A DNA stretch of 64,000 nucleotides, from contig NZ_JAJNKB010000005.1 of NCBI RefSeq assembly GCF_021533195.1, positions 186,001 through 250,000 of the forward strand, in the 5' to 3' direction. Below, in pieces: positions 43,773-53,048 of the stretch. A program made the translations under genes and the position numbers. Every line of letters begins with the position of its first letter. Position 1 is the first letter of the stretch. Under the pieces are notes generated by a model. The model did not search any database. It had not been told where the DNA came from and saw only the letters and a list, made by a program, of their open reading frames with translations. This DNA is from Portibacter marinus (GTDB lineage Bacteria; Bacteroidota; Bacteroidia; Chitinophagales; Saprospiraceae).

Positions 43773-45398
43773 ATGAAACATCTTCTACTCCTGACCATCA
43801 TTGCATTCACATTCAGCGCTTGCAACCAGCAAAATCAGAAAGCACTGGAAAACTCGGATTCCTCTCTTGGCGTCCTGGAGCATGATTTTGATATCAGTGC
43901 AGCAGCTCAAGAGGATTTTGAAAAAGGGTTACTGTTGATCCATAGCTTTGAATATGATGATGCGTTGACGGCTTTTCAAGCTGCGAAAGAAAAAGATTCT
44001 ACAGAAGTTATGGCCTATTGGGGTGAGGCCATGTCCCATTATAAAGCTTTGTGGGGATTACAGGACAAGAGGGCTGGCTATGCTGTAATAGAACAATTGG
44101 GTCTGAGTAGGGAAGAGCGTATGGCTAGTATTGAGGATCCATTGGAGAAGGATTTTTGGGAAGGTGTAGAAATTCTCTATGGTGATGGAAGTTTGAAATA
44201 CAGAAATGCTGCATTCAATGATCATATGGAAATGCTTAGTAAAAAATACCCTGGAAATCAGGAGGCGAGAGCTTTCTTTGCTTTGAGTACCATGTGGGAT
44301 GACGATTCAGAAGAGAAGGACATTGAAAAAGGAAAAAGAGCAGCAGCTGTAGCTCAAGGAATTCTGGAGGAAAATCCATTGCACCCTGGTGCTCTCCACT
44401 ACACCATACATGCATACGATAATCCGATTAATGCCCATAAGGCGATGGATCAGGCGAGGGATTATTCTAAAGTTGCACCAGATGCTTCACATGCTTTACA
44501 TATGCCATCACACATTTTTCTGGCTCAGGGAATGTGGCCTGATGTTGTAGCCTCTAATGAGGAGTCATATGCTGCAAGTGTCAGAAGAATGGAGCGTTTA
44601 GGACTGACCGATGAAGCCAGAGGATATCATTCATATGCCTGGTTACACTATGCTTATCTGCAGCAGGGCAGAGTAGAGGAGGCCACTCGATTATTAGCTG
44701 ACATTGCCCAATACTTTGAAAATACGCAGTCAAAAAGCATCAGATCTTATATTGCCTCTATGCAGGCAGCCCAGCTTTTCGAAACGGGTCAATGGCCAGA
44801 GCAACTTGAGGTGTTGGATGTGGATAAATCCGACTTAGGCTTAAGTGCACAGTACAGTGAAGCTCTATTCGATGCTCAGATGGCTTATCATAAAGGAAAC
44901 AATACAGATTTGGAGGCCATCATTGACCATCTTAAATCTGAAATCGAAAAAGGCAAATTGTATGTTTCACAAGACAAAGCTTCGATGTGTAGTGCTGGCC
45001 CTTCCAGATATGCTCCGAATGAGGAAGCTATCAAAGAGTCTGAAGCAGTTCTCCATCAAATTTATGCACTAAAAGCCAAATTGGAGTCATCTGAGAAAGA
45101 TGTCGAGTCTTTCCTTCAAAAAGCGGTGGCACTTGAAGCAGATACAGATTATTCTTTCGGGCCCATTGATATTCCTTTACCTAGTTTTGAAAGATACGGC
45201 TATTGGCTGATCGATCATGAGCGTTATGAAGAAGCTCTGGACCAATTCGAAAAGAGCCTAGAGCGAGCGCCTAATCGTCGAAACGCAATGATGGGAATGA
45301 AAATAGCGTACGAAAAATTGGGAGATCATAGTAAAGCTTTATCGATAGAAAAGGATATCAAAGATTTTAGTATGGGCAATTCATCTTCACCACTATAA
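43773..45398 (+). CDS. TPR-repeat lipoprotein, function unknown
   Basis: The 541-residue protein has a lipobox FSAC (Cys17) and several tetratricopeptide-like helical repeats (YDDALTAFQAAKEKDSTEVMAYWGEAMSHYKALW; RYEEALDQFEKSLERAPNRRNAMMGM). The HYTIHAYDNPINAHKAMD and ALHMPSHIFLAQGMW blocks contain conserved histidines seen in a family of large TPR proteins annotated only as hypothetical. Probably a periplasmic or surface scaffold. A TapB-like gene follows after 9 bp. Confidence 0.78.
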   Translation: MKHLLLLTIIAFTFSACNQQNQKALENSDSSLGVLEHDFDISAAAQEDFEKGLLLIHSFEYDDALTAFQAAKEKDSTEVMAYWGEAMSHYKALWGLQDKRAGYAVIEQLGLSREERMASIEDPLEKDFWEGVEILYGDGSLKYRNAAFNDHMEMLSKKYPGNQEARAFFALSTMWDDDSEEKDIEKGKRAAAVAQGILEENPLHPGALHYTIHAYDNPINAHKAMDQARDYSKVAPDASHALHMPSHIFLAQGMWPDVVASNEESYAASVRRMERLGLTDEARGYHSYAWLHYAYLQQGRVEEATRLLADIAQYFENTQSKSIRSYIASMQAAQLFETGQWPEQLEVLDVDKSDLGLSAQYSEALFDAQMAYHKGNNTDLEAIIDHLKSEIEKGKLYVSQDKASMCSAGPSRYAPNEEAIKESEAVLHQIYALKAKLESSEKDVESFLQKAVALEADTDYSFGPIDIPLPSFERYGYWLIDHERYEEALDQFEKSLERAPNRRNAMMGMKIAYEKLGDHSKALSIEKDIKDFSMGNSSSPL

Positions 45399-45407
45399 AA
45401 TTAAATC

Positions 45408-46079
45408 ATGAAATTTTACTTTATTTTATTTCTTTCAATGGTCTGTCTTACACTCAGTGCACAGTCAGAATGCAGTGATTACTATCCCTTTCAGCAAGGC
45501 ACAGAGACTGAGTTAACGACTTACGATAAAAAAGGAAAGGTAGCAGCTGTTGTAAACTATAAGGTGTTAGAAGTTAGCGGTGGTTCTGTAACCATGCAAT
45601 CACAGGTACTTGATAGCGAAGGTGAGGAAATAGCTCAGAGCGAATATGAAATGAAATGTGATGATGATGGAATCTTAATTGATATTCAGGCTCTTTACAG
45701 TCCCTCTTTGATGTCTCAATATGAGAATATGGAAACAAGTATCAGTGGAAGTGAGCTGTCCTTACCCAATGATCTGGAAGAGGGAGATGAGTTAGAAGAT
45801 GCCGAAATGTACATCACAGTGAGTATGGGAGGAATTGATATGAATGTGGATGTATCGATGACAGACAGAAAAGTTATAGGAAAGGAGCAAGTGACCGTTC
45901 CTGCCGGCACATTTGACTGTATCGTAATCGAATACACCTCCAGTATCAAAATGGGACTGGAGAAAAAAGGATCAGCCAAACAATGGATTGCTAAAGGAGT
46001 GGGATTGGTCAAGCAGGAGGATTACAATAAAAGGGGCAAAGTGACCAGCTCTACTGAATTAACCAAATTTCAGCCATAA
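45408..46079 (+). CDS. TapB/DUF3108-like secreted protein
   Basis: The 223-residue protein has a signal peptide (ending LSAQS) and a beta-rich body with YYPFQQGTETELTTYDKKGKV, VPAGTFDCIVIEY and KQWIAKGVGLVKQEDYNKRGKV. These features match the TapB/DUF3108-like family of Bacteroidota periplasmic proteins. Function unknown. It starts 9 bp after the TPR lipoprotein gene, so the two form an operon. Its stop codon directly abuts that of the convergent outer-membrane protein gene. Confidence 0.72.
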   Translation: MKFYFILFLSMVCLTLSAQSECSDYYPFQQGTETELTTYDKKGKVAAVVNYKVLEVSGGSVTMQSQVLDSEGEEIAQSEYEMKCDDDGILIDIQALYSPSLMSQYENMETSISGSELSLPNDLEEGDELEDAEMYITVSMGGIDMNVDVSMTDRKVIGKEQVTVPAGTFDCIVIEYTSSIKMGLEKKGSAKQWIAKGVGLVKQEDYNKRGKVTSSTELTKFQP

Positions 46080-47303
46080 TTACAATCTGGTATTTAATAT
46101 ATTGTTGAAAGCTGAGCCAAAAGTGTAACTAAGGCCAACGAACCCCCTGATCTGGAAGTCGGTAGCAATTTGCTTTTGCTGGAGTAAAATATCTTCCAGA
46201 GACGCATTTCCACTTGGGAGATTGATCTGGTCTCTGATTAATGAAAAGTCTGCGGACAATCTTAAAGACAGACCCTTGAATATTCGAATGTTTAAATAGC
46301 TGTCCAGAGCCACTCTGTTTTTGGTGATATCAGTAATGAATGTTCTGGCCAATAAACTTGCAAAGATATCTCCCCAGGGCTGACGAAATCTAATATTTAC
46401 ACTTAAAGAATGCCTGAATACATCCTCAGTGACTTTGTCAAAAATGGTTCTTTCAATATATTGATTATTCAGATACCCAATTTTATAGGCAAAGGTGATT
46501 TCTCTTCTGATCACTTCTTCATAAGGAAAAATGTTATACTCAAGCGCTGGTTGAATATAAGTGGCCAGCCCAATGTTACTGTAGGTGTTGTGATTAAGAC
46601 CTGTAAAGATTCCACTAGACCAATGATTATTGATACTTTTCACCACACTCCCTCGTAGGTAATAGCTTTCTCTGACACTTAGGAATTCATCGCCGTCATT
46701 TTGATATTTGATTTCGGCACGATCAAAACCAGCATCACCTCTCAGCCTCCATTCTTCAGTAACACGGTCAACTTCAAAATCTACCTCATATCTAAAAGAA
46801 CTTCGATTACTTTCTTTATCTCCGTTTCCCTGAGCTCCTATTTCGAATATCCAGTTATTCCATGGATCCTCTTCAACTGTTTTGTTAATGATTGTAACAG
46901 TATCGCTAGGAATGATAAATTCAATCCTGTTGGCCAGATCAGTATCTAATAGATAGTATAAAATCCCTTGTTCAATTTTCTTCTTTAGAAGTTCTCTGAT
47001 CTCATCATTAGACATCGTATTTGTTGTGGAAAATGACAATTCGCGAGGCGCACCTTCGTATTCGTTTCGCCCTCTAAAAGTAATATCATAATTGGCGCCA
47101 CCACCACCATTTCTGATCGCATTCACAAAAATCTGAACATCGGACAAATCTTGATCCCTTACGTGATTGAGGTAAGAAAGTTCTTGCCTCAAATAGCTCC
47201 TGTCACAATCACAGTCGATAAAAACCTTTAAAGACTCGGATTGTCCAAAAAGATTGTGTGTTAGGAAAAGCAAAAATGCCAATGCGTATAGTTTCGAGAC
47301 CAT
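46080..47303 (-). CDS. Outer-membrane beta-barrel protein, conserved hypothetical
   Basis: The 407-residue protein has a signal peptide (MVSKLYALAFLLFLTHNLFGQ), an N-terminal soluble domain with a CDCD motif (KVFIDCDCDRSYLRQEL), and a C-terminal barrel region with alternating strands (RYEVDFEVDRVTEEWRLRGDAGFDRAEI through FVGLSYTFGSAFNN). Similar proteins are annotated as DUF481-like or hypothetical. Function is not known. It is the last gene of the leftward run that starts at hemB, 29 bp behind a PNPOx-like gene. Confidence 0.7.
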   Translation of the reverse strand: MVSKLYALAFLLFLTHNLFGQSESLKVFIDCDCDRSYLRQELSYLNHVRDQDLSDVQIFVNAIRNGGGGANYDITFRGRNEYEGAPRELSFSTTNTMSNDEIRELLKKKIEQGILYYLLDTDLANRIEFIIPSDTVTIINKTVEEDPWNNWIFEIGAQGNGDKESNRSSFRYEVDFEVDRVTEEWRLRGDAGFDRAEIKYQNDGDEFLSVRESYYLRGSVVKSINNHWSSGIFTGLNHNTYSNIGLATYIQPALEYNIFPYEEVIRREITFAYKIGYLNNQYIERTIFDKVTEDVFRHSLSVNIRFRQPWGDIFASLLARTFITDITKNRVALDSYLNIRIFKGLSLRLSADFSLIRDQINLPSGNASLEDILLQQKQIATDFQIRGFVGLSYTFGSAFNNILNTRL

Positions 47304-47332
47304 AATTTATTTCGATAATGAACCTGTGACTA

Positions 47333-47890
47333 CTAATTCGAGGAGTGGTCGATTAAAATATTTGTTTTATAGCCGTCTAGACTAGATTGATTCTTTTCTT
47401 TCCAATATTCCTTAATTCCAGATTCCCCTTTATTCTTTGCCCAGTCTTTCAATATGGACCTATCCTGTTGGAAATCCATCAGCGGCACGGCAAATCCGCA
47501 AGAGGTCTGAACGAGATCAATTTTCATTCTAAATATTTGGCGGGCACCTTCCGTATCGCCAAAATTCTTGATAAGCTCTTTAAAGGCGTCATTCCTGGGG
47601 TGTAGGATTTCTGACTGTCCATATAGTCGTAGGATCAATGGTTTACCTTCAAAGGCACAGAACATGATGGTCATCCGGTTGTTCTGAAGGATATGGGCTG
47701 CGGTTTCATTTCCGCTACCTGTTAAATTCAGCCAAATCAGCTCATTCGGACCAGTAACTCTTAAAGTATCCATACCTTTTGGAGATACATTAACCCTTCC
47801 ATCAGAAGCTGCTGTCCCAACGAAAAAAATATGCTGTTCATTGATAAAATCAGTAAGCTTTTCTGTCAATGAATCCAATTGCTTAGCCAT
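47333..47890 (-). CDS. Pyridoxamine 5'-phosphate oxidase-family protein
   Basis: The 185-residue protein has the split-barrel FMN-binding start FVGTAASDGRVNVSPKGMDTLRV and later MTIMFCAFEGKPLILRLYGQ, the pattern of PNPOx-like flavoproteins. These include true pyridoxamine oxidases as well as general flavin reductases, and the short length with no other B6 gene nearby makes a housekeeping PdxH role unlikely. It follows the methyltransferase gene after 5 bp. Confidence 0.85.
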   Translation of the reverse strand: MAKQLDSLTEKLTDFINEQHIFFVGTAASDGRVNVSPKGMDTLRVTGPNELIWLNLTGSGNETAAHILQNNRMTIMFCAFEGKPLILRLYGQSEILHPRNDAFKELIKNFGDTEGARQIFRMKIDLVQTSCGFAVPLMDFQQDRSILKDWAKNKGESGIKEYWKEKNQSSLDGYKTNILIDHSSN

Positions 47891-47895
47891 AAGGA

Positions 47896-48498
47896 TTATT
47901 TTTTTTCGAAAATACCAAATAATTCATTACCGGATCTTGGAGTTATTGAGTTATGGCAATTTTCAAAGGTATTTATTCTAAAATAAGGCTTAAAATAAGT
48001 CAAATATTCCTCCTTATTTCCACCAAATGGACGGCTGCTTACTCCTTTAATGTAAGGGTGTTTGAACCAAACGCCTACCAACTTGCCTCCTGGCAACAAT
48101 AGTTCGTACATTTTTTCTGCGTATCGGGATCTATCAATCTCTTCTGGATCGAAAGAGCAGAAGAAGGTCTGTTCAATTATTAGATTGTATTCTCCCTGAT
48201 GTTCAAAAAAGTTTCCATGAATTATTTGATTGGAAGGAAAATCTGGGTTCCTTTTTTGAAATGATAGCAAAGGCAGTTTGGAAAGATCGAGAATGAATGT
48301 GTTTGTGAAACCGTTTTGCCATAGATACTCTGCTTCGTAAGCATTTCCAGCCCCGGGAATAAGGATGCGAATATTTTTGTCTTCTATTTGATCGACGTAA
48401 GCTTTAATAGGAGTAGAAGGGTAGCCAATATCCCATCCTGTAGAACCTTCCTGATATCTATTATTCCAAAAGTCTTCTTCGTTATGGTCTTTTCGCAT
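47896..48498 (-). CDS. TPMT-family SAM-dependent methyltransferase
   Basis: The 200-residue protein starts EEDFWNNRYQEGSTGWDIGYPSTPI and has the SAM-binding loop ILIPGAGNAYEAEYLWQNGF and the IIEQTFFCSFDP block, as in the thiopurine S-methyltransferase family. Bacterial members methylate thiols, selenium or tellurium compounds; the substrate here is unknown. It lies 33 bp behind hemB and 5 bp ahead of the PNPOx-like gene. Confidence 0.88.
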   Translation of the reverse strand: MRKDHNEEDFWNNRYQEGSTGWDIGYPSTPIKAYVDQIEDKNIRILIPGAGNAYEAEYLWQNGFTNTFILDLSKLPLLSFQKRNPDFPSNQIIHGNFFEHQGEYNLIIEQTFFCSFDPEEIDRSRYAEKMYELLLPGGKLVGVWFKHPYIKGVSSRPFGGNKEEYLTYFKPYFRINTFENCHNSITPRSGNELFGIFEKK

Positions 48499-48531
48499 TT
48501 TTACCGATTGACTATAATCTGTTGATATAAC

Positions 48532-49506
48532 CTAAGACTGAAATCCGTTTTGATGCTTTAAAAAGTCCTTTGCGAAGTAGGATATGATCAGATCAGCACC
48601 CGCTCGCTTGAAACTAAGAAGGAGTTCATGCACCAATTTTTTTTCGTCTATCCAGCCTTTTTCTGCAGCAGCCTTGATCATGGAATATTCTCCACTGACA
48701 TTGTAGGCAACCAATGGGATATCAAAGGCAGCATCTAGTTTAGTTATAATATCCATATAACTCATGGCTGGTTTGACCATGATAAAGTCTGCACCTTGAT
48801 CAATGTCAATTTGTGTCTCTACAATAGCTTCTTTGCTGTTGCCCGGATCCATCTGGTAAGTGGATCGATCACCCTGCTGTGGAGCTGAATCAGCTGCTTC
48901 ACGAAAGGGGCCATAAAAAGAAGAAAAATATTTTGCAGAGTAAGACATGATGGAAGTCTCGATCAGATGTTCTTTGTCAAGTGCAGTCCTTAATGCCTGA
49001 ATCTGGTTGTCCATCATGGCACTAGGGGCTACGGTGTCTACTCCTGCATTGGAACAGGACACCGCCATCTTTGCAAGAACCTCTAGAGATTCATCATTCA
49101 AGACCTTACCATGGTCGAGAATTCCGCAATGTCCATGGTCAGTATAACTGCAAACGCAAATATCCGCAATAAGCCAGACGTCCGGAAATTTTGATTTTAT
49201 GGCACGGGTAGCTTTTTGAACGATGTTATTCGTATCATAAGCCTTGGTAGCTCTGGCGTCTTTTGTGGACGGAGTACCAAATAAGATGAAAGCCTTGATG
49301 CCCAATTGGGTACATTCTTCAATTTCCTTCAGGATTAGGTCAATACTTTGTTTAAAGATACCGGGCATGGAGGAAATTGTGATTTTTTTTTGATCACCCT
49401 CTACTACAAACAATGGGTAAATCAAATCATCCGCCTGTATATTATTTTCTCTTACGGCAGATCTTACTGAATCTGTTACACGCAACCTTCTTGGTCTTCT
49501 ACTCAT
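48532..49506 (-). CDS. hemB: Delta-aminolevulinic acid dehydratase (porphobilinogen synthase)
   Basis: The 324-residue enzyme has RPRRLRVTDSVRSAVRENN at the start, the metal-binding block CVCSYTDHGHCGIL, catalytic lysine regions SYSAKYFSSFYGPFREA and FIMVKPAMSYMDII, and the C-terminal KRAGADLIISYFAKD. HemB condenses two 5-aminolevulinate molecules to porphobilinogen, feeding heme and siroheme. Cysteines of the block suggest a zinc-dependent form. It is 108 bp downstream of hemD and has a candidate promoter of its own. Confidence 0.96.
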   Translation of the reverse strand: MSRRPRRLRVTDSVRSAVRENNIQADDLIYPLFVVEGDQKKITISSMPGIFKQSIDLILKEIEECTQLGIKAFILFGTPSTKDARATKAYDTNNIVQKATRAIKSKFPDVWLIADICVCSYTDHGHCGILDHGKVLNDESLEVLAKMAVSCSNAGVDTVAPSAMMDNQIQALRTALDKEHLIETSIMSYSAKYFSSFYGPFREAADSAPQQGDRSTYQMDPGNSKEAIVETQIDIDQGADFIMVKPAMSYMDIITKLDAAFDIPLVAYNVSGEYSMIKAAAEKGWIDEKKLVHELLLSFKRAGADLIISYFAKDFLKHQNGFQS

Positions 49507-49524
49507 AATGATTTATATGTGACG

Positions 49525-49552
49525 CGAAGATAAATGATTACAATTGGATCAA
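49525..49552 (-). promoter_or_regulatory. Candidate promoter of hemB
   Basis: On the minus strand, TTG (49552-49550) and TATCTTCG (49532-49525; 7 of 8 to TAnnTTTG) have a 17-bp spacer. Transcription would begin about 12 bases before the hemB ATG. This suggests hemB can be expressed apart from the sulfur operon upstream. Confidence 0.5.
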
Positions 49553-49614
49553 CTTAATTGTTTGTAATGATTGGGTAATTTCGAAAGGAAGAAGTTGCTT
49601 TATAACAACGCAAA

Positions 49615-50349
49615 TCATCTGGCTGATTGCACGATGGCATCTAACATTCCTTGAAAAGTGTGGCTTTCACCTACCATTGCTTCCTGATTGAAACTAGCAA
49701 GAATGGAATCAGCAGTCGTTGTTCCTATCGCCGCAAATTTCACGTGACTGGGAACGTGAAGCCTGTATTTTTCCAATTGTGTGTTAAACGAATCAACAGC
49801 AGAAGGGCTGCAAAAGCTGATAATGTCTGGAGATGTGGCAAATAGATGTTGCCAATCTTCTAATGCGTGAAAATATGAGACCGTATGGTAAACCTCAACT
49901 TGCATAAATAATTTGGCCTTGTCCTTTAAGACTTGCAACGTTTCGTAGCGACTCAAATTCCCTCCGATATAACAAATGCTTTCCTCAGTTGTAGAAGGGA
50001 GTTCTTTAGCTAAAATGAGAGATGTATAATGGGAAGGAATGAAGTCAATTTCATATCCATAATCTTCGACGAGTCCAGCGGTTTTAGGACCAACGCAAGC
50101 TATTTTATGATTATTGAGGTTGATTATATTTTCACTTTGGTCAAAAAAGGATTTAACACCATTTTGGGATGTAAATATTAACCAGTCGTAATTTTCTTCG
50201 ATTTCATACTTGACTTGATCGGTCAAAGTTTGATAAGCAAAATCAATCAAGGGAAAATCTATCCAATTAATTTGAGGATATCTTGTTTTGATTTCTGCCA
50301 AATTATTTTCTGCTCTGGTCAATACAACGGTAGATCTATTTCCATTCAT
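49615..50349 (-). CDS. hemD: Uroporphyrinogen-III synthase
   Basis: The 244-residue protein is divergent in sequence, as HemD usually is, but has the expected pattern: WLIFTSQNGVKSFF, KIACVGPKTAGLVEDYGYEIDFIP, SICYIGGNLSRYETL, IISFCSPSAVDSFNTQL and FAAIGTTTADSI. HemD closes hydroxymethylbilane to uroporphyrinogen III, the branch point of heme and siroheme. It lies 19 bp after the ferredoxin gene in the sulfite-reduction operon, where it supports siroheme supply. Confidence 0.88.
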   Translation of the reverse strand: MNGNRSTVVLTRAENNLAEIKTRYPQINWIDFPLIDFAYQTLTDQVKYEIEENYDWLIFTSQNGVKSFFDQSENIINLNNHKIACVGPKTAGLVEDYGYEIDFIPSHYTSLILAKELPSTTEESICYIGGNLSRYETLQVLKDKAKLFMQVEVYHTVSYFHALEDWQHLFATSPDIISFCSPSAVDSFNTQLEKYRLHVPSHVKFAAIGTTTADSILASFNQEAMVGESHTFQGMLDAIVQSAR

Positions 50350-50368
50350 GGTTTTTCTTGATTTTATC

Positions 50369-50695
50369 CTATTCGCTCCCTAAATGGGCCAATCTTACTT
50401 TCAATCCATGAATGTCCTCAGTTACCTTGATCTGGCATCCAAGTCTGGAGTTGTCCTCCACAAACAAAACCTGGTCCAACATAATTTCTTCATCTTCTGA
50501 AGGTTCAGGAAGCTCATGATCACTTTCCACATACATGTGACAACTCGCGCACAGAGCCATGCCACCACAAGTGCCGTCTACATCTAAATCTGAAGCTTTG
50601 CAAACTTCCATTAGATTTAAATCAATATCCAAAGGAATTTCTATATCGTGCAGCTCACCTTCTCGATCTGTAAGGTGTATTGTAATTTCGTCCAT
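50369..50695 (-). CDS. 2Fe-2S ferredoxin (adrenodoxin type)
   Basis: The 108-residue protein (MDEITIHLTDREGEL) has the cluster motif C-x5-C-x2-C in CGGMALCASC, with the fourth Cys in LGCQI, as in adrenodoxin-type ferredoxins. It likely carries electrons from the reductase encoded just upstream to the sulfite reductase or APS reductase. A start 18 bp earlier would overlap the reductase gene, so the ATG at 50695, leaving a 7-bp gap, is preferred. Confidence 0.9.
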   Translation of the reverse strand: MDEITIHLTDREGELHDIEIPLDIDLNLMEVCKASDLDVDGTCGGMALCASCHMYVESDHELPEPSEDEEIMLDQVLFVEDNSRLGCQIKVTEDIHGLKVRLAHLGSE

Positions 50696-50702
50696 CAATC
50701 CA

Positions 50703-51719
50703 TTAAAATGCATTCACGCCCTGAACAGTCGTGTATTTAAAACTTAGTTTTTTATCAGGGTACATGTATTTGAATGCTGATTGCACCGCCAAAGTTCCCT
50801 CATGGAAGCCACAAAGTATTAATTTTAATTTACCTGGATATGTATTAATATCACCAATTGCATAAATACCTGGAATATTCGTAGAGTAATCTGTGGTATC
50901 AACCTCAATCGCATTCTTACTGATATTCAATTCCCAATCAGCGATCGGTCCAAGCTTTGGCGACAGTCCAAAAAGAGGTATGAAATTGTCAGCTGGTAGT
51001 TTGATTTGACCTTCTGTCTTATGATTTAAAATCACTTCCTTCAACACTCCATTACCGTTCAACTCCTTAGCTTCGGTATCTGTCAGCAGATTGACTCTGC
51101 CCTGGCCTGCGAGAACAGCGACTTTTTCTGCGCTATCGATGGCACCCCTAAAACTACTTCGCCTGTGTACCAGTGTCACCTCTTCGGCTACATCTGCTAA
51201 AAAGATGGTCCAGTCTAATGCAGAATCTCCGCCCCCTGCGATCACAACCTTTTTATTTCGATAGACTTCAGGATCTCGGATGATATAATCCACGCCCTTG
51301 TCTTCATATTTTTCAAGGTTTTCAAGGGCCGGTTTTCGAGGTTCAAAACAACCTAAACCTGCGGCAATGGCAATGGCCTTAGCTTTTATAATGGTACCTC
51401 TTGAAGAAGTGACCATGAAAGAACCATCGTCAAGTTTTTGTAAAGCCTGAGCTCTCTCACCTAATGTAAAGGTCGGTTTAAATGGCTCAATCTGTTTCAT
51501 TAAATTGTCAATCAGGTCTCCAGCTAAAATAGAAGGATATCCGGGGATGTCGTAAATAGGTTTCTTGGGATAGATTTCGGCACATTGACCACCAGGAATA
51601 GGTAGTGCATCAATCAGGTGACATCTCATTTTTAATAATCCAGCTTCAAAAACGGTAAACAGACCAACCGGTCCTGCTCCTACAATTAGCAAGTCAGTAT
51701 CTACACTATTTTGACTCAT
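50703..51719 (-). CDS. Ferredoxin-NADP+ reductase, thioredoxin-reductase-like
   Basis: The 338-residue flavoprotein has the FAD-binding GAGPVGLF, PGGQCAEIYPKKPIYDIPGYP, the NAD(P)H-binding GGGDSALDW and the C-terminal IPGIYAIGDINTYPGKLKLILCGFHEG. It lacks the CxxC redox motif of thioredoxin reductase, which marks the YumC/TrxR-like ferredoxin-NADP reductases. With the 2Fe-2S ferredoxin encoded downstream it forms an NADPH-to-ferredoxin chain for sulfite reduction. It overlaps cysH by 14 bp. Confidence 0.92.
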   Translation of the reverse strand: MSQNSVDTDLLIVGAGPVGLFTVFEAGLLKMRCHLIDALPIPGGQCAEIYPKKPIYDIPGYPSILAGDLIDNLMKQIEPFKPTFTLGERAQALQKLDDGSFMVTSSRGTIIKAKAIAIAAGLGCFEPRKPALENLEKYEDKGVDYIIRDPEVYRNKKVVIAGGGDSALDWTIFLADVAEEVTLVHRRSSFRGAIDSAEKVAVLAGQGRVNLLTDTEAKELNGNGVLKEVILNHKTEGQIKLPADNFIPLFGLSPKLGPIADWELNISKNAIEVDTTDYSTNIPGIYAIGDINTYPGKLKLILCGFHEGTLAVQSAFKYMYPDKKLSFKYTTVQGVNAF

Positions 51720-52449
51720 TTAATTCTTTTTTATTGGTAAAATAATGAGTGTGTAAGCCACACTCGGTTTTTTCTGAATCCGCCCACCTTCCATTTCGCC
51801 CTTTGCCTTTAACTGTGCAATGAGTGCATCCTACAGAACCATAACCGAATTCTGCCAATGGATGTTTAGGTAATCCAAAATAATTCATTTCGTATAAAAA
51901 TTGGCCTTCTTCCATATCGATCATCGGATGAAACTTATATAAGTCTCCATGAGGTGCAAAGATACCTAAATCTGATCTGAAATCAGTTTGAAAACCTAGC
52001 ACACCTGAAACCCAAATCTTTTTTCCTTTTTTAACCTTATCAAGTGGTGCAATTTTATTGATGGCACAACACATTTTGGGATGATCATTCCACCATTCTT
52101 CTTCGAATGTAAGAGCATGTTCCTGCTGTAGAGGTTGAATTTCTACAATTTCTAAGCCAAACCGCTCAGAAAGTTGATTTTTATAGATAATGGTTTCTTC
52201 AAATAGATAGCCGGTATTGATAAAATGAACCTTTTGTTTTGGGTTAACTTTGCTCAATAAGAATAGCAAATAGGAAGAGTTGGTACCAAAAGAGGAAGTG
52301 AAAAGTATTTCATCTTCGTCAAAATATTGGTAAAGCTTCCTTAGTCTTTCTTCCGGATTTAAATTCTCAAAAATGCCATTGTACTTACCTATTGAAAACC
52401 GCTCAAAATCAAAACGCTCTTCCTTTGTCTCCTTACTAGAAATCATCAA
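51706..52449 (-). CDS. cysH: Adenylyl-sulfate (APS) reductase
   Basis: The 247-residue protein has the nucleotide-binding LFTSSFGTNSSYLLFLL, the PAPS-reductase fold (WVSGVLGFQTDFRSDL), and four cluster cysteines, in KMCCAINK and GCTHC, followed by the catalytic ECGLH ending. The paired CC and CxxC mark the 4Fe-4S APS reductase type rather than cluster-free PAPS reductase. It reduces APS to sulfite and AMP. Sulfate adenylyltransferase is not in the window. It overlaps genes on both sides. Confidence 0.93.
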   Translation of the reverse strand: MMISSKETKEERFDFERFSIGKYNGIFENLNPEERLRKLYQYFDEDEILFTSSFGTNSSYLLFLLSKVNPKQKVHFINTGYLFEETIIYKNQLSERFGLEIVEIQPLQQEHALTFEEEWWNDHPKMCCAINKIAPLDKVKKGKKIWVSGVLGFQTDFRSDLGIFAPHGDLYKFHPMIDMEEGQFLYEMNYFGLPKHPLAEFGYGSVGCTHCTVKGKGRNGRWADSEKTECGLHTHYFTNKKELNESK

Positions 52450-53048
52450 TTCTTAAATTCTTTTAGTTCAATCATACTTTTAGTCAAATCGTTAAGGATT
52501 TTGACTTTTTCTTCAAAATTTCGCTTCAACTTGCCGCGAAAGGCATGTAAGTTTTGTAACAATTGGTTGGTATCTTCTGGAAATACTTCTTCGAAAACCT
52601 GCCTAAGTCGTTTAGCCAGGGTAGGGGATTTGCCATTAGTAGATATAGCAATTTTAAGATGCCCTTTAGTCACGATGGATCCCAAATAAAAATCGCAAAG
52701 GTCTGGAGTATCTGCCACATTTACAAGTTTTCCTTTGGCTTTTGCCACTTTCCAAACCTCTTTGTTTAAAGATTCAATGTTGGTTGCTGCGATCACGAGA
52801 TCGTATCCTTCAACATCTTCATCTGAAAATTCTTTCTGTTCAATCTTGAAACTGGTCTCATAATAACCTTCCATCATCGCCCAAATACGATCATTGATTT
52901 CTGGTGCTACGATCTTTACATGGGTGATGGGGCTGCTTTTTAACATGAAAAACAATTTTTCATATCCCACTTCACCCGCACCAACGACAAGTACTTTCAG
53001 TCGGTCAAGCCTGAAAAATACCGGAAACAACTGATTTTTCTGTTGCAT
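52446..53048 (-). CDS. Precorrin-2 dehydrogenase/sirohydrochlorin ferrochelatase (Met8/CysG-N type)
   Basis: The 200-residue protein has NAD-binding VLVVGAGEVGYEKLFFML, then DLVIAATN and LVNVADTPDLCDFYLGSIVTKGHLKIAISTNGKSPTLAKRLRQ. This is the Met8p/SirC pattern for oxidising precorrin-2 to sirohydrochlorin and inserting iron. Together with the CobA enzyme upstream it makes siroheme, the cofactor of the sulfite reductase. The gene overlaps cobA by 44 bp and cysH by 4 bp. Confidence 0.93.
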   Translation of the reverse strand: MQQKNQLFPVFFRLDRLKVLVVGAGEVGYEKLFFMLKSSPITHVKIVAPEINDRIWAMMEGYYETSFKIEQKEFSDEDVEGYDLVIAATNIESLNKEVWKVAKAKGKLVNVADTPDLCDFYLGSIVTKGHLKIAISTNGKSPTLAKRLRQVFEEVFPEDTNQLLQNLHAFRGKLKRNFEEKVKILNDLTKSMIELKEFKN